Positions 23,147-36,352 of a stretch of 64,000 nucleotides of DNA are shown piece after piece. A program made the translations under genes and the position numbers. Source of the stretch: Stereum hirsutum FP-91666 SS1. Taxonomy: Eukaryota; Basidiomycota; Agaricomycetes; Russulales; Stereaceae. Under the pieces are notes generated by a model, which worked only from the letters and a program-made list of their open reading frames with translations, had not been told where the DNA came from and searched no databases. The stretch covers positions 2,507,013-2,571,012 of the forward strand of contig NW_006763134.1 in NCBI RefSeq assembly GCF_000264905.1. Reading direction: 5' to 3'. The stretch's first letter is position 1, and every line of letters begins with the position of its first letter.

Positions 23147-25711
23147 ATGTCTTTCTCCGATATCAAGACGTACAGGATGGACAACCTCGAGAAGTGGAAG
23201 AGCTTAGTCGCAGAGCCTAGTAATTGTACTCGCATTGTCAATGTCCTGCGTCTCGGGGCACTCGGTTCAAGAAATGCCTCTGGAGATGTGCACATGGTAT
23301 GTTTCTGTGTCACCTTCTGCACCAATCCATCTTTATCGCTGATTTAAACAAACATTTACCCTAAAGGACATATTCCCTGCACTCGAAGCTATTCGTCTTC
23401 AAGCAGCGGAAGCAACCGGGGGGAACCAGTGGCAACGTCTCGTGCGAGGCGGCATCGTAGAAACACTATGTCATGCTCTTCTCGACATTCCAAGCTTCCA
23501 GGATCCATCAGTTTCTGCTCACGAGGAAAACACAGGTGTAAGTCAGCTCCTTGCGTATCGAGTGTGCCTACATCTCTCGACACGCATTATTCGCTCCTGT
23601 ATATTGACCCATACATATAGGTCCTGTCCTCATGGTACCCTGCACTGAGGGTCTTGAGCGAGAGCAGCATGAATCTGAGTCAATCTCTCAGTAGTGCCAC
23701 CACTAAGTTATTCATTTCCACCGTCAAGAAGAATTGGACAGCTATCACAATCCGCGTACGCTTGTCGTTTTTCACATTGTTATACACAGTCTAACGCTAT
23801 CAATGTGCACGGGTAGTTATGGACCGACCCTCAACAATCTCTCGACGGTATTGAATACATGGAACGCACTATGTTTGCCGCTTTGACTCGAAGCATGCTT
23901 AATGCAGATCCCTCGTTTCTGAGGTACGCATTATCTCTCTCCCATCTTCTGGCCCTATATCCGCTGCTACGGATAGCTCAGAATGATACTCGACCTCTGT
24001 AGCATTATCGACCGCGAAAACGACCTCACCATCTCACTACTCGCGCGCTACTGGGTATTGTCGACCGCCGATAGCGACTTCATCACCACAGTTGCAACGA
24101 TCATGGACATGATAGACCCTTCACCCGATACGTCATTAGCCCTTTACAGACGGTCTCACCCAAAACCGCCAGCAGCTACCGCCCGTATCCTCCAATCGAC
24201 GAAGAGCTCAGCATCCTTGTTTTTCACGGGGGTGAGTAACCTATACGGATGGATCAACAGGACGCAATGTGGTTTCGCCGTCAGAGCTGTCTTCGCGATT
24301 ACTTCGAACGCCGCTGAAGCGAAACCGAAGCCTTCCCCGGCGTTCTTCAAACCGTTACTATGTCATAAGGTGTTTTGGAAGAGTATGTTGGGGGTGCTCA
24401 AAGCCGTCGGAGACGAGGAGACGGCTGACGCTTCATCCCAAGAATCGTCGGATCCCGAAAGTGCCATGGCTTCAGCTGCCGACAAGGAAGTGCGCGACCT
24501 AGTGTTCATGAACGTTTTCAGGCTACTCGGGTTGGTCTTGGAAACTGGCTGCGCACATTTTCCCAAAGAGGCCTCCGACTTCGTAAAGCTGCTAGTCCGT
24601 GCAAAGCTTTTCGACGTACTGGACGAAGTTCTGCCTCAGATAAAACAGATGCCTAAGGTCGCTGGTGAGCATTTTTCGCCCTCTCTCCTTCCCGTCTTTC
24701 CTAACCTACTTCCCGTGCTAACGTATGATTGTTAGCCTCGGTCGGCAATCTGTTCAGCGAATTCTCCGCTGCCCTAGAAAAAGACCCTTCTCTCCGCCCA
24801 GTGCTCCACTCCCAGTTCCCCCGTGTTCGAACCCTACGTACCCTCCTCGACATCGCCCACGGACCTTTACCCAATGGCCTGGCCGACCATACTCCCACCT
24901 TCATCAATAGCCGGAATATGACTCGTCGAGACGCAGCCGCGACGGGGTGGATGATGATGCACGCGCTGGAGAAGAAGGTGAAGCCGCAGAAAGAGTGCAG
25001 TCGGAGGGGATGTAGTAAGCGGAGAGAAGCGAAGTGCAAGGACTGTGCAGAAGCAGGGTATTGTGGTCCAGAGTGTCAAAAATTGTAAGAGTCTTTATCC
25101 TTTCTTCTCTATTCCTGCCGGTCGTCGTTGATTCGTTCCGAAATTTACTTTTCCGCAGAGATTGGATGGACCATCGTCTGATCTGTGGGTTCAAGGCCAT
25201 CAACACTCGTGAAGCTGGCGCCTTTGCCTACATCACCTACCCCAAACGGTTTCTCGACGATACATCCGCTGGGGACTCCCACGACGGTGCTTCACAATCC
25301 ACATCAACGCCCGAAAAGCCCCGCGAACTCGTAACCTCTCGAGACCTATCCGACCACGTCAAGAAGATGCGCCTCGAACACGAAGAACGCGCCAAGGAGC
25401 TACAAAGACTGGAAGAAGAGAGCCAAGCCCTCATCGACGCCGGAATGGCCAACACCTACGAGTGCGCAGAGGAAGCACGCAGAGCTGAAGAGGACCCGAA
25501 CTGGACAGAGGAGCTTCAGCGGGAGATGGAGAGGAAGCAGAGGGAGAGGAACGATGAGTGGATGGCGCGGTGTGCGAAACTTCATGAGGATAAGGCCGCG
25601 ATGGAGGCGTGGACGGATGCGTTGATCGCGCTGGCGCCGGATGATAGTAATGGGAAGGACCCCATGAAGTCGCTTTTGCAGCAGTTGGCAAACTCTCGCG
25701 TGGGCAGTTGA
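23147..25711 (+). CDS. MYND-type zinc finger protein, 715 residues
   Basis: Exons: 23147-23296, 23367-23537, 23621-23755, 23817-23923, 23982-24664, 24736-25084, 25159-25711; phases agree throughout. The first 530 residues are helical with no named domain, probably an armadillo-like fold. The MYND finger lies at about residues 512-550: C-SRRGC...C-KDC...YCGPECQ, then DWMDHRLICG. All Cys/His ligands are present and the finger is split by the last intron. A charged coiled-coil-like region follows (HVKKMRLEHEERAKELQRLE). MYND fingers mediate protein-protein contacts; the partner is unknown. A possible 53-nt intron at 24231-24283 was not used because it breaks the frame. Confidence 0.85.
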
Positions 25712-26005
25712 ACTTTACCGTTGAAGGTGGCCCTGCTTACTTATATTTTATCTATGTTCAAATTATCTATTTGATGGTCGTGATGGTTTATAGAACGCTT
25801 GACAGCCCAAGTAAGGCACCTCTATCCTCGAGCTCATTTCAGTACACCCAGCGTCTCGACGGCATATATAGCTTTGTGCAACGGTCTTAGGCTCTCATGG
25901 ATGATGAACGAACCATAAAAATGTGATGCACCAGACGACAAATCGAGAAACGCTCAGTCAGAGTAAACTAAAATCCCCCGTTTTATCGTCCTCCCTCCCT
26001 CACGC

Positions 26006-28204
26006 TTAAACCCCCGCCGGCGCCCCAACCTCCTTCAAATGTGCCCCCAAATTATCCGGCACCGCCAACGTCGGGTCGATATCCTTCACCATCTTGCCGC
26101 CAAACATGACTGCGCCCTCCCTCGCCCGGAACTCTGCAATCCGGCGCTCGACTTCGGGGCGGAAGGCGCGCATGAGGCCTTGGATGGGCCAGGCGGCGGC
26201 ATCGCCGAGGGCGCAGATCGTGCGGCCTTCGACTTGTTTGCTGTTGTGGGTGGCAGTTGGTAAGCATTCGTATGCAGGGAAGGAGGGGACGAGGGAGTGA
26301 GAGAGCGAGAGAGACGGGAAAGGAAATGAAACGTACGTGAGCTCGAGAAGCATGTCGATCTCCCGTTGGTGGCCACGCCCTTCGACGAAACGGTTCATCA
26401 TGTTCATCATCCAGGTAGTACCCTCTCTGCAAGGCGTGCACTGGCCGCATGACTCGTGTTTGTAGAACTAGATAGTATCGTGCGTTAGTGGACGATGCAA
26501 GAAACGAGGACTTTGGGGGGGAAACGCACGGAAGAGAAACGGGCGATAGCCTTGACGATGTCTGTTGACTTGTCCATGACGATGACCGCACCTGTTCCGA
26601 GACCGGAACCAGCATCCTTGAGCGAGTCGTAGTCCATCCTACCCACAAACCATTCGTCAGTTTCATACATTAAGATTCTGCGAGGAAGAGACGTTACTCA
26701 CAAAACCTCACCACTCTGCTTCTTCGTCAAGATAGGCACGGAACTTCCACCGGGCACAATCCCCAACAAATTATCCCACCCACCCCTCACGCCACCACAA
26801 TGCTTCTCCAACAAATCCTTCAACGGAATCGACATCTCCTCCTCCACCACACACGGGTTATTCACATGACCCGAAATACAGAACAACTTCGTTCCCTGAT
26901 TCCTCTCCCTCCCGAAGCTCGCGAACCAGCTCCCGCCCCTCCTACAAATCGTCGGCGCCACACTCACCGTCTCCACATTCGCCACCGTACTCGGGCACCC
27001 AAACAGCCCCACATCCGCCGGGAACGGAGGCTTCAGTCTCGGCTTGCCCTGTTTGCCCTCGATAGACTCGATCAGCGCCGTCTCCTCGCCACAGATGTAG
27101 GCGCCGGCTCCGCGATGGAGGTAGACGTCGAAGGCGTAGCCGGAACCGCAGGCGTCCTTGCCGATGAGACCGGCAGCGTAGGCTTCGTTGATGGCTTGTT
27201 GGACGTGGGCGGCTTCTTGGTAGAATTCACCACGGATGTAGATGTAGGCGGCGGTGGCGTTCATGGCGCGGCCGGCGACGAGGCAGCCTTCGATCAGTTT
27301 GTGGGGGTCGCCACGCAGGATTTCGCGGTCCTTGCAAGTTCCGGGTTCTCCTTCATCAGCGTTGACAACGAGGTAGCGAGGTCTACGAAAATAATGATCA
27401 GTGTGCTGGTCTCGAAGAGTACGGAGCACGGAGCTGGGGATAAGGCGGGTGTAAACGATTGGCTGCCGGAATGGCACAGTGGTCATGAATCATTCGACCA
27501 ACAAGCTATGTGCCCACCCTCCAGCGACGGAGCCGAACAATGAGCACGAACAGCGAGGATACGATTATAGGAAGACTGTTGCAGGCCCTATCTTGCTTAG
27601 ACGTTACAGCGTTACATGTACCAAGCAGTGACCGGGCCAGCAAAGTGTACGTCGCTGCACGTTACAGTGCTTGTGCTGACAAGTACCGACCAGCAGCAGG
27701 GAACGTAAAGCGGGTTAAGCAAGAAATTACGCACCGCTTGTCCTTCTCCCAACCTGGCTTGTTCATAAAACTCCACTTCAAACCACTGGGGAAACCAGCT
27801 CCTCCACGACCTCGAAGACCGGAATCCTTCATAGTCTGAATAATCCACGAGTCGCCCTTCAAGAGAATGTCCTTCGTCCGGTGCCAGTCGCCGCGGGACT
27901 ACATAACATGTATTGATTAGGTCTGGTCAGCATATCGTTCAACACCAACCAAAGATAAAACGCACCTGAGCACCCTTCAGACCATGGTCATGTTTGCAGT
28001 AAGCATTGGTAAAAATACGGTCTTGGTCCTTCAGACCTCCATAGCGTCTGACAGGAGTATCGGCGACGGTGGCAAGTCCGCGTCGTTGAGCTGGCTTCAG
28101 CGAGCGTGATGAGACTCCTGCGGAAGCGACATTAACGCCAATGAGCAAAAAGTCGTATAAGGCACTGAAAAAAGCATACTAGCTGCCCGCGAAGCCTTCA
28201 ACAT
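26006..28204 (-). CDS. nuo51: NADH:ubiquinone oxidoreductase 51-kDa subunit, mitochondrial
   Basis: Seven exons in transcript order: 28180-28204, 27966-28117, 27735-27898, 26702-27382, 26530-26638, 26337-26467, 26006-26240; 498 residues, normal for fungal NDUFV1/Nuo51. The N-terminus is an Arg/Ser/Ala mitochondrial targeting peptide ([19 protein letters not shown]). The glycine-rich FMN/NADH site is [15 protein letters not shown], with [19 protein letters not shown]. The N3 iron-sulfur cluster ligands are C384, C387 and C390 ([12 protein letters not shown]), with the fourth at C430 (RTICALGD). It accepts electrons from NADH in the matrix arm of complex I. The first exon is 25 nt, and its end is fixed by the frame of the targeting peptide. 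Confidence 0.97.
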
Positions 28205-29631
28205 CGTCGGTGGTGGTGAGGTAGAGAGGTTGTGCGCTGTCTCAGACGATGAGCGAAACCTTGGCTTGGGGGTACCGGGAAGTCCCGTGGCCAATCGGAG
28301 CGAGGGAATTCTCGATGTCGCGCCTGGTGACGCGCACCCGCTCTCGTCGTCGACCACCACATCGAACAGCCTCCTCCTGAATCCCGACGCGCGGTGTAAC
28401 TTGCTCGCTTTCTTGTTCGGTCGTCTGCAGCTTGCAGTCAATTTATTCTTGGTTTGCCCCGGTGATGAATGGCTGCACCTGTTCTGGGAATCGACTCTTG
28501 AATACCGTGTACCAACCGCTTTCAACAGCTCACGGTCGTCTGATGTCGCTTTTCTACGCAACTTACAACTCTTCTTCCAGAGACTCATAGAAAACTATCG
28601 TCGAGCTCCGGTCGGCCGCGGTGCTGTGGCTTATTTCGTCTTGGGGCTGCTATGTTGATGTGTGGCGTCAATGTGGCCCAAACAATAGACAAACACCTGC
28701 GGTCGCATTCGAATATGTTCCGTTCCTCGATCCGTATACCGCAAGCGGCGCATTGAAAGCCTTCATGAATATCTATCCTGACGATTAACCTTCTGGGTGG
28801 GCGGTCAGTACCATGCAGCTGATACTTATATCGAAGCTTGCATGCTGATGTTCTGCCTCATCCATGCCAATCTTGACATTGACTATCCGCTCTCGAAGAG
28901 GGAAGATTGCGGGATAGCCATCCATAAATCTGTGTGGTTGCGCAGTCAACAACCTCATAGCATAATATATGTATATATCGCTGCAACTATTGAGCGCAGT
29001 GCCTATACACTGAGTGCCACACCATGTCCCGGGCTCCTTGTGGTCTGTTCTAAAGTTTCCACATGGATCAAGCATAACGTCGCCGATTAGACCAGTTCGT
29101 GTATCCATCCGATATATCATCTGGAGTTACGCATACCCACGTCCTAGCTCTACCTGGCTGTCTCGGTCATGATATTGTGTCGTCCGGATCCCTTCGATAT
29201 CTTGTAATGATCACCTTCGCGGGTGTTTCGAGAAAGAGTCGAAGGACGCACCTAGACCTGATACGCCGAGGAACAGTAAATATTGTTCCTTAGAGAAATA
29301 ATTGGGCGCAATGGAAAAACAGCCGTCGGTTTCCCTCTCGAGTCTGCCCTCATCATTGCGGTGTCAATTAGATTTGATTCCGAGTATTCTTGGGCGACCG
29401 TATGCCGAACGCTGAGAACTATTTGAGCTCGTCTCAAGGCCTAGAGGAATGTTTCGCGTTATGACAAATAGTTTAAAACACCGGGGTATGCAAACGCTAT
29501 TGAAAGCGACCTCTTCTATTTCTTCGGGAGCACGTACATACGAGCGCAGATACGTATTACAAAGCACCATGCATAAAGAGAGCCACAAGTAATGCCCATG
29601 GTTTTATCACGTAGACAAATCCAGAACTACT
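28205..29631. other. Intergenic, nothing recognised
   Basis: It contains the complex I gene promoter and the 3' flank of the reductase gene. Open frames at 28230-28658 (+) and 28097-28588 (-) lie on each other and show no family motif. No repeat was seen. Confidence 0.45.
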
Positions 29632-32600
29632 TCAGTTCTTGTTGATGTCCGCACACGCAAAGGCGACATAAGACCTGATGACCTCTTCACCGATATCGCG
29701 ATCAACCAAACTGCCCGCTGCCTGCCTGCTATATTTCAGATCCAATGTGGGCATGAATCGCCCCTGCGCGTAGGTTTCAAAGAAATCCAAGAGTTGGAAA
29801 GCTGAGGTATACGGTGCGCGGCTCACTGCTTCCACCCATTCTTTCATGGGGACTAGCTTGGGCTTCACCTCGAGAGAGACGCTGGCGCCGAATTCGATGA
29901 TAGCGTTCGTCACGTCTCTCCATGGTGTCTTACTACCGTTCTCGAGGTTGTAAAACGTGAGATGAGCGTCGGTTCTGGTCGTTTGCGAGCAAGAATGTTG
30001 AATTTGCGCATAGAGGGCCTTAGCAGCGACGTTGACGGGGAGCCAGCGCACATCCTATGTAAACCCACGAATAAGCTCAGATGGAGCTAACGAAAATCGG
30101 TAGGACAGGAATACGCACAGGGAGCTGGTCCGGTACGAGGCCGATCTGTACCGAGGTCTTCATCAAAGTCGGCATGTACTCTGACCGCGCCCAAGCACCG
30201 TTACCCTCTGCCCCAGAGATCTGTCCTGTCCTGACGATGCTCGCCCGCAGCTCCGGACGCTCCTTGGCAGCCAGCTCTATGATCTTCTCTCCACAGTACT
30301 TCGACATAGCATACCCTTGATCGAGACAGACTTCGGGGCTCGAGATGGACGCTTCTGGAACGGGATCGGAGGATGCACATTGTCCTACAGCTGCCACAGA
30401 GGAGATGAATGTGAAATGTGGAGGCGTCATGCGCTTGGAAGAGAGGGTGAGATGGAGCAGGTGGCGTACGCCCGAGAGGTGAGGTTTAAATGACGGTAGT
30501 ATGAGCTTGAAGTTGAGCAACCAAGCTATGTGAACGATATGCGTGACCTCAGAGAGCATCTGGACAGGAGTAAATTATTTCAATGGCTAATCGACGAGAC
30601 TACACCGAGCAATTGGAATGATATACCTCGTGGCGAATGCTTTCAGATATACCCAAATCAGCCTGCAACAAGTCGATTGCGACGAAGACTGCTCTTCCCG
30701 TATCCAACGCCTTCTGCAGGACACCGAAATCAAGGCCCTTCTCTTCGAAGGAGATCTCGTGGCGCCGCGCAAACGACGTAGACCGACTGCGACGATTGAG
30801 AAGGTAGACCTTTCGCACTGTCGAAAGGTCCAGCAGTAGAGACACGAAGAACGAGCCAAGCGATCCCGTTGTCCCTGTGACTGCGTATACCTCATCGTCA
30901 GAAGACATAGCTGGAGAATGATCGGGGAGATGTTGATTGAAGTTCGATTTGTAGGCATTGATAGCGTCCTCCAGCATTGACCTCACGGCATTCGTTCGTT
31001 CGGGAGGGCTCGAAAGCGCGGGGGAGTTGGCGAGGATAGAGATGATACATTCTGAGAGCGCGGATATTGTCGGATGCATGTAGATGATGTTCCTCGGCAA
31101 GGTACCGTTGTATCCGGAACTCTTTATACCGGACGACACGGCGGAACGATACTGTATAGCTAGTAATGAGTCCATGCCAGCCGCGAAGAAGTCGTCGCCC
31201 ATTCCGAGTTGGGCCCCGAGTACGTCGTTCAGGAGAGTCGAAAGGCGAGACTGAAGCGATTTTACATTTCCCGCCTCATATCCCTGGACAGGAGACAACC
31301 CTATCGAGTCTCCGGATTCCCCGTCCTCTAGGTCACGATAAGCCGCGTCAATTTCAGCCGCGTAAAGCTCGAGGCTAGCCTTCCTCTTAACTGTTCCCTT
31401 ATCGGTGCTGAGGAGAGGCTTTTCTTCATTGACGACAAGGACGAGCGAACGAATCAAACGAGAGTGATGAGGTACGACGCGGTTGACGTTCTGGACAACG
31501 TAATGCCATAGTAGATCGAGGTACGTGGACGGCCCGTGTGCCAAGTATGCTTCCGGGGCAGGGTCGACCAAGGCCCCGTTCATGAGACGTCCAGTTCCAA
31601 ATATTAATGCACGCGAGACCAGGGAAGAGGCGCATAGCAGGGATGCTACAGGATGATCGCGTCATTTCCGACTTCAGTCCCCATTCATTTTGCAAGTCAA
31701 TGAATACTTACTGAGTTGTACGCTGTCGGTTTTTTCACCACTACTCAATACCACCTGTAAAAATAATGTCAGAATGAGCGAACAGGATTTGGTTTGGATA
31801 GGAAGACGAACAACGTCATCGTTTCGGCCCGATGCTTTCCAAAGTCTTGCCTTCCCAGGGTCTGGGTGTTGTACCCACCTGTCGCTAGAGCGAATGCCGA
31901 CAGGGTTTTGACTGTCGAGAACCATAGGAGTCATATATCCCGGCTAGTCGACGCATCAGAAAATGTGAGACATAAGCGGGAGAGAAATTACCGTTATAAT
32001 CAGGCTATGGAATGCACCGTCTGATTTCATGGGTGTGAAGACAAAATTGAACGCTTCCTCGTTGATCTCAATGTAGGACCAGTCTGCCGGATCACAGCTA
32101 TCTTGGTAACAAAAACTTGAGAGTGGTCCTGTCTCGGTCCTATGAACTTTATCAATGAGACGAATTCATGTTATTTGTCGCAATGTCTTACATTCCGAAG
32201 CAGTTCACGAGTCGTACTCCCTTGCGTGTGATCTCGTCGCCAATATCCGTACGAAGGGGAGCCCCAGCGAAGAGAATCGAGTTCATATCGAGTAGGGTCT
32301 TCAAGCAAGTCAGCAGGGGAAAGTCAACGAAAGGGCGTGCTAACGTACTCGGAGGTTCTGATCGTTATTATTCTCTATGATCATGTCTTCTAATATGCTA
32401 GGTGGTAGCAAAGCGTCGGGTTTGTGCTCTGCAAGAATGCGCATATGCCGCAGGCAACTAGAGGACGAGATTGCTTGACGGCTTTCAACGAAGGTGAAAA
32501 TACCACCGACACCGAGGATGGTTGGGAATGAAACAATGAATCCTGCTCCCTGATGACAAATTTATTAATTCAGTCCATCCGTATAGAGTATTAGATTGCA

Positions 32601-33469
32601 TACATGGAACAAAGGCATTGGTGTATAAAATACACGACCAGTCCTCGATTTTCGGTCCTTGCCTACGGAGACGCATGCCGTATACATGTTTTCGTGAGTC
32701 CAACCGATTGGTTTGGGATGGCCTACAAACAATCTTTTGAGAATGTGTAAGATAAATGAGGGAATATGGAGCTGTACCTGTAGAGCCTGACGTGTGCAAG
32801 TACGTGAAATGCCTTCCAATTTCCTCGGCGTAGCCATTTTTGCTTTTGTCGTGATTCATAGGAATAACGTCGTCCCACCCTAACAATCCGTCTTCGACCT
32901 TCCGGGTCTCCGAAGAGCTGACTATCACGTCCAGCGGGACGATACTAAAAGGCTCGTTGACCAGCTCCTGCACTTGCGGGAGAAGATCGTTCCCGACGAG
33001 TAAAAATCGGGCATTAACGTGAGACATGAGGTGCTGGATCGCCGGAGGTGTATTCCGTATTGAGATGAGGAGAACCTTTTGTGTTTGACAGGGAGAGAAA
33101 AGCGAATCTCAGATAATCGCGGTGTCTGTGTAAAAATAAAGTATTTACCGTCCAACGTAACATGGTAATGGCGGTCCAAGTCACAAAATAATCATACCCA
33201 CTGTGCGAGAGCAGGCCGACAGTGACATCACTCTCACCTCTGCGACGAGGTCCCTGGCCAGTCGAGTGAACGAGACTGGTCATGCGAAGCTTCACGTCTG
33301 CTAGCAGTTGTCTCCATGTTACTAGCGTGACTGCGGCACTGCTCTCAGGCGGCGCCAAATCCTGTACATTCAAAACTATCTCTCGATCCGGATGAGTACG
33401 AGCAGTTCGAATTATGAGCTCAGGAATGGGCAGGAAAGGTCTGGATGGAGGAGGAAAGAGTGGTTGCAT
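29632..33469 (-). CDS. NRPS-like adenylate-forming reductase (A-T-R), 1079 residues
   Basis: Exons in transcript order: 33149-33469, 32778-33075, 32604-32722, 32349-32549, 32192-32298, 31992-32139, 31812-31943, 31712-31754, 30627-31645, 30119-30547, 29632-30054. Phases agree and no stops occur. Adenylation domain (about 1-560): A3 loop YLHTSGSTGHPKPIGWT, A5 NCFGMTETGP, A8-like ASGRNDDVVVLSSGEKTD. Thiolation domain: GDDFFAAGMDSLLAIQ, with phosphopantetheine Ser616. Thioester reductase domain: Rossmann loop TGTTGSLGSFF near 713 and catalytic Tyr875/Lys879 (GYAMSKYCGEK), with Ser near 846. Such enzymes activate a carboxylic acid as the adenylate, load it as a thioester and release it by NAD(P)H reduction as an aldehyde or alcohol. 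There is no condensation domain. The substrate cannot be read from sequence. A longer in-frame N-terminus to 33628 is possible. Confidence 0.9.
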
Positions 33470-34771
33470 GATGTTAGTCGATAGCCGAGGGGTCAAAGGA
33501 GGTGTCTGTGGGAGCACTCTCGTCAAAGCTTTGAGGTCTGTAAACTCTCTGCGACGCTGCGAAGATGGCGGTACCCCCGATCCCACACACTTCATAAAAT
33601 ACACAGAGTTTCTCACCTTCAGAACCATCCATCGCCCTCATCCAGGAACAGATCCGAGGCATCGTCCGCTGATACGGCTGCATCAAGCGCCGAGTTCCAT
33701 CTTTATTGCCGCTAATATCTCTGAGCGGACCACGTTTGCGCCATTTGTGAGAATTCCGTTAGGCTCCGCTTTTCCTTGTTTGTAGATTTTGTGGTACTAG
33801 CGGAGTCCACGGTATCGTTTAACGGGACCTTGAAGCGTGTGTTTAAGCCTCAAAGCCGCGCCGCGGTCTTAAACGCGGATCTGAACGCAAATTTGAGCTG
33901 CCACCATGGAATCCCCTAGTGCCTTCTCCAGCGGTCATCCCATACATCAGGTGCATGGCGTTCTCCTGATTCATACCCATATCGTTAACGATTACTGCGG
34001 CATAATGTTCTGCCTGTGACCTTCTCAGCAAGCGATGGGATGATCCTGTTATCCTTCACGTCAATCTTGTAATGCTGATGACGCCCTTCGTTCGCAGAAG
34101 CATCCTCATGATATTGAAGCATCACTATCGACGTTAAAAATGCTATATGAAAATGGGATTTTTACCCATATTTATAAGACCCAAATTGGTGGTCAAGTGA
34201 TCGATGCAGAGATACAATATATCTGTCACTGGAGTATCTTTGCACTATCACATGCGAGACGTCGTTTGGACATAGTCCCGAGAAGGAACGTTTATTCAAT
34301 CGTGGGGTCCGTAGTCCCTAATGCTATGTATGCAAGAATTTCAATTTTCGGTTGCTAGAATCTAGTGTGTTCTGTTGGAAACAACGACTCAGGGGTAGGG
34401 GTCTTGCGCGAGGTGCGCTAAATCGTGAGACTAAGTAGAACCGCACCCTTATTGAAAGTAGCCAGGATTTGATTCTCATCATCAACTGTGTTCGGCGTTT
34501 CAGGTCAGATCAATCGCTATGGCAAGTATAAACCGATTTTCGGATGTGAAAAATGATGCGTTCACCTTTCGCCGTATACTTATAGCGCTACGCATGTTGG
34601 GTATGCTATTGACGCCATTCTATACCAGACATTCGCCTATGACCATGACTAGCGATACTATCCTGGATTCCAGTGAAGGTGTATCTACAGCGACACTCCT
34701 CCTGTAAGCAGACTTCGCCTCACGTGTAATATCTTTTGACACACTTACGCGAAATGTTCAGTGTAGGGCCT
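33470..34771. other. Intergenic, nothing recognised
   Basis: It lies between divergent genes: the reductase starts leftward and the DUF6534 gene rightward. Short frames such as 33843-34031 (-) and 34519-34707 (+) show no motif. No repeat was recognised. Confidence 0.45.
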
Positions 34772-36352
34772 ATGGTGAGGGATCCAAATTTGTTTTCCGT
34801 CGGAAGCTCCTTTGACATCAGTCTCTGTCAGTTAATCGGGAATCTCTTTGCATCAGGGCTTTACGGTGCTCTAGTTGTTCAAATATGTTAGTACACTACC
34901 ACAGAAAACTTTGCTGACAACACGATTGTGCTGAAATATGGCAGATATATACTCCCTTTCGTATAGCTCAGATAGACTGCTCATTCGGATAACTGGTGCG
35001 CCTATTATTTGATATTGGCCTGATTTTGGGCTGAAATTAAATCGTACAAAGTATATGGGACGTTTATCCTGGACACCTTTTTGACGGTGATTTTCACCAG
35101 ACAAGCATGGCATATGTTGAGCTCGGGTTGGGGTCAGGTATCTGCCTTGGAGCGCATAACCTGGGAGTACGGCTGCATCCCTCTCATTAGTGGCATCAGT
35201 AAGATCTAAACTCCATTCTCTTACGTCGCGCTGCTGACTGAGTCATATAACTGTACAGTTGCTTTCTGGGTTCAGGCCTTCTACGCGCGAAGAATTGTAG
35301 TTTTGGGGAAATCACGAACCTGGACGGCCATTGGCATCCTGATTGTGGCGGTACAGTCGTTATGCCTCCTGGAGCCCACCGGATACAGACTGACGTGTCA
35401 TTAGATCGGGTCGCTTCAGGCGATCAGTGCAATTGTGTCGGGAATACTGGTATGTATATTGGTGGATGGTCTCGCTGCGTACACACACTGATGCGTGGTT
35501 GTCACAGATATTCTCTATAACCAGTGTCCAGCAGATTTTTGGATATGCAGTTTCGACCGTGCTGCTGGTGGGATTTACACTGTTCATAGAAAGCAGATGT
35601 ATTATGCTAAAGTCTCAGTATAGGTATGGCTATCCGCAAGCATTGCCACAGACGCCATGATAGCGTTCAGTATGGTCTACCTTGTTCGTAATCCAACCTG
35701 TGTCTCTCAGACGTCATGCTGATAACAAAAATGACAGCTCAATTCCGCCCGAAATAATAATATTGGGTACCAGAATATGAAAACGGACAGGCTACTTACC
35801 AGACTCATAAAACTTACGGTCGGAACCAATGGAGTAACCGCTATGACATCCATCGTCAACATCATAGTCCTCCTCGTACTTCCGGAAACAAACTTTTTCG
35901 CGTTGATGTTAGTTTTTCATTCGCTTTGTCCTTTGTCCTCGAACTGACGATATTGACCATCCTACTGTAGGGGATATTTGATCTCCAGGCACGTAAACTG
36001 GAAGTTTCATACTTATTACAACTGAATTCTTACCTAATCTCTTGGATGGTCCAGATTGTATACAAACTCTCTACTCGTGTCACTTAATACGCGGTCTTCG
36101 CCTTCCAACAGAAGAGCTCCCCAAGGTACATCAGACTTCTCCATCCAGGCCTTGAGTAGCTACTCGGACGGCCATGCAGGGGGTATTCGAAACCGTTCCA
36201 TAGTCCCTCCATTCCGCGTTTCTCACTACCTGGATGCCTCTGCCAGTGTTGACATACCTATTCCCGAACGAGCTAAGCAGGTCAGTCTAATCTGTCTGAA
36301 CTTGTCATTCTTCTGTGTGGCTAGAGCTTATGAAGGTCTTTGGGGTAATTAA
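34772..36352 (+). CDS. DUF6534-type multi-pass membrane protein (copy 2), 351 residues
   Basis: Exons: 34772-34886, 34945-34995, 35052-35198, 35259-35350, 35405-35449, 35508-35567, 35624-35683, 35738-35907, 35971-35988, 36055-36352; all phases agree. Family landmarks: a first helix ending ALVVQIYIYSLSYSSDRLL, YGTFILDTFLTVIFTRQAW, IAFWVQAFYARRIVVLGKSR, VWLSASIATDAMIAFSMVY, DRLLTRLIKLTVGTNGVTA, and the C-terminal signature GYLISRLYTNSLLVSLNTR. Roughly seven hydrophobic helices with a Ser-rich cytosolic tail. Exon 9 is 18 nt and its following intron starts with GC (35989). A terminal intron within the last exon is possible but not required. Function is unknown; the proteins are often multicopy in mushroom genomes. 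Confidence 0.85.

Noticed and set aside
24231..24283. GTGAGT...CAG stretch of 53 nt inside the MYND gene, typical intron size
   Set aside because: Removing it shifts the frame of the following 120 well-formed codons, while keeping it leaves the frame open and the next splice phase correct.
26800..27543. 247-codon plus-strand frame opposite the complex I gene
   Set aside because: It is the antisense shadow of the GC-rich fourth exon of the 51-kDa subunit and has no protein-like motif.
28097..28588. 163-codon minus-strand frame covering the start of the complex I gene
   Set aside because: It reads through the first intron of that gene and shares no motif. The targeting-peptide exon explains the conserved part.
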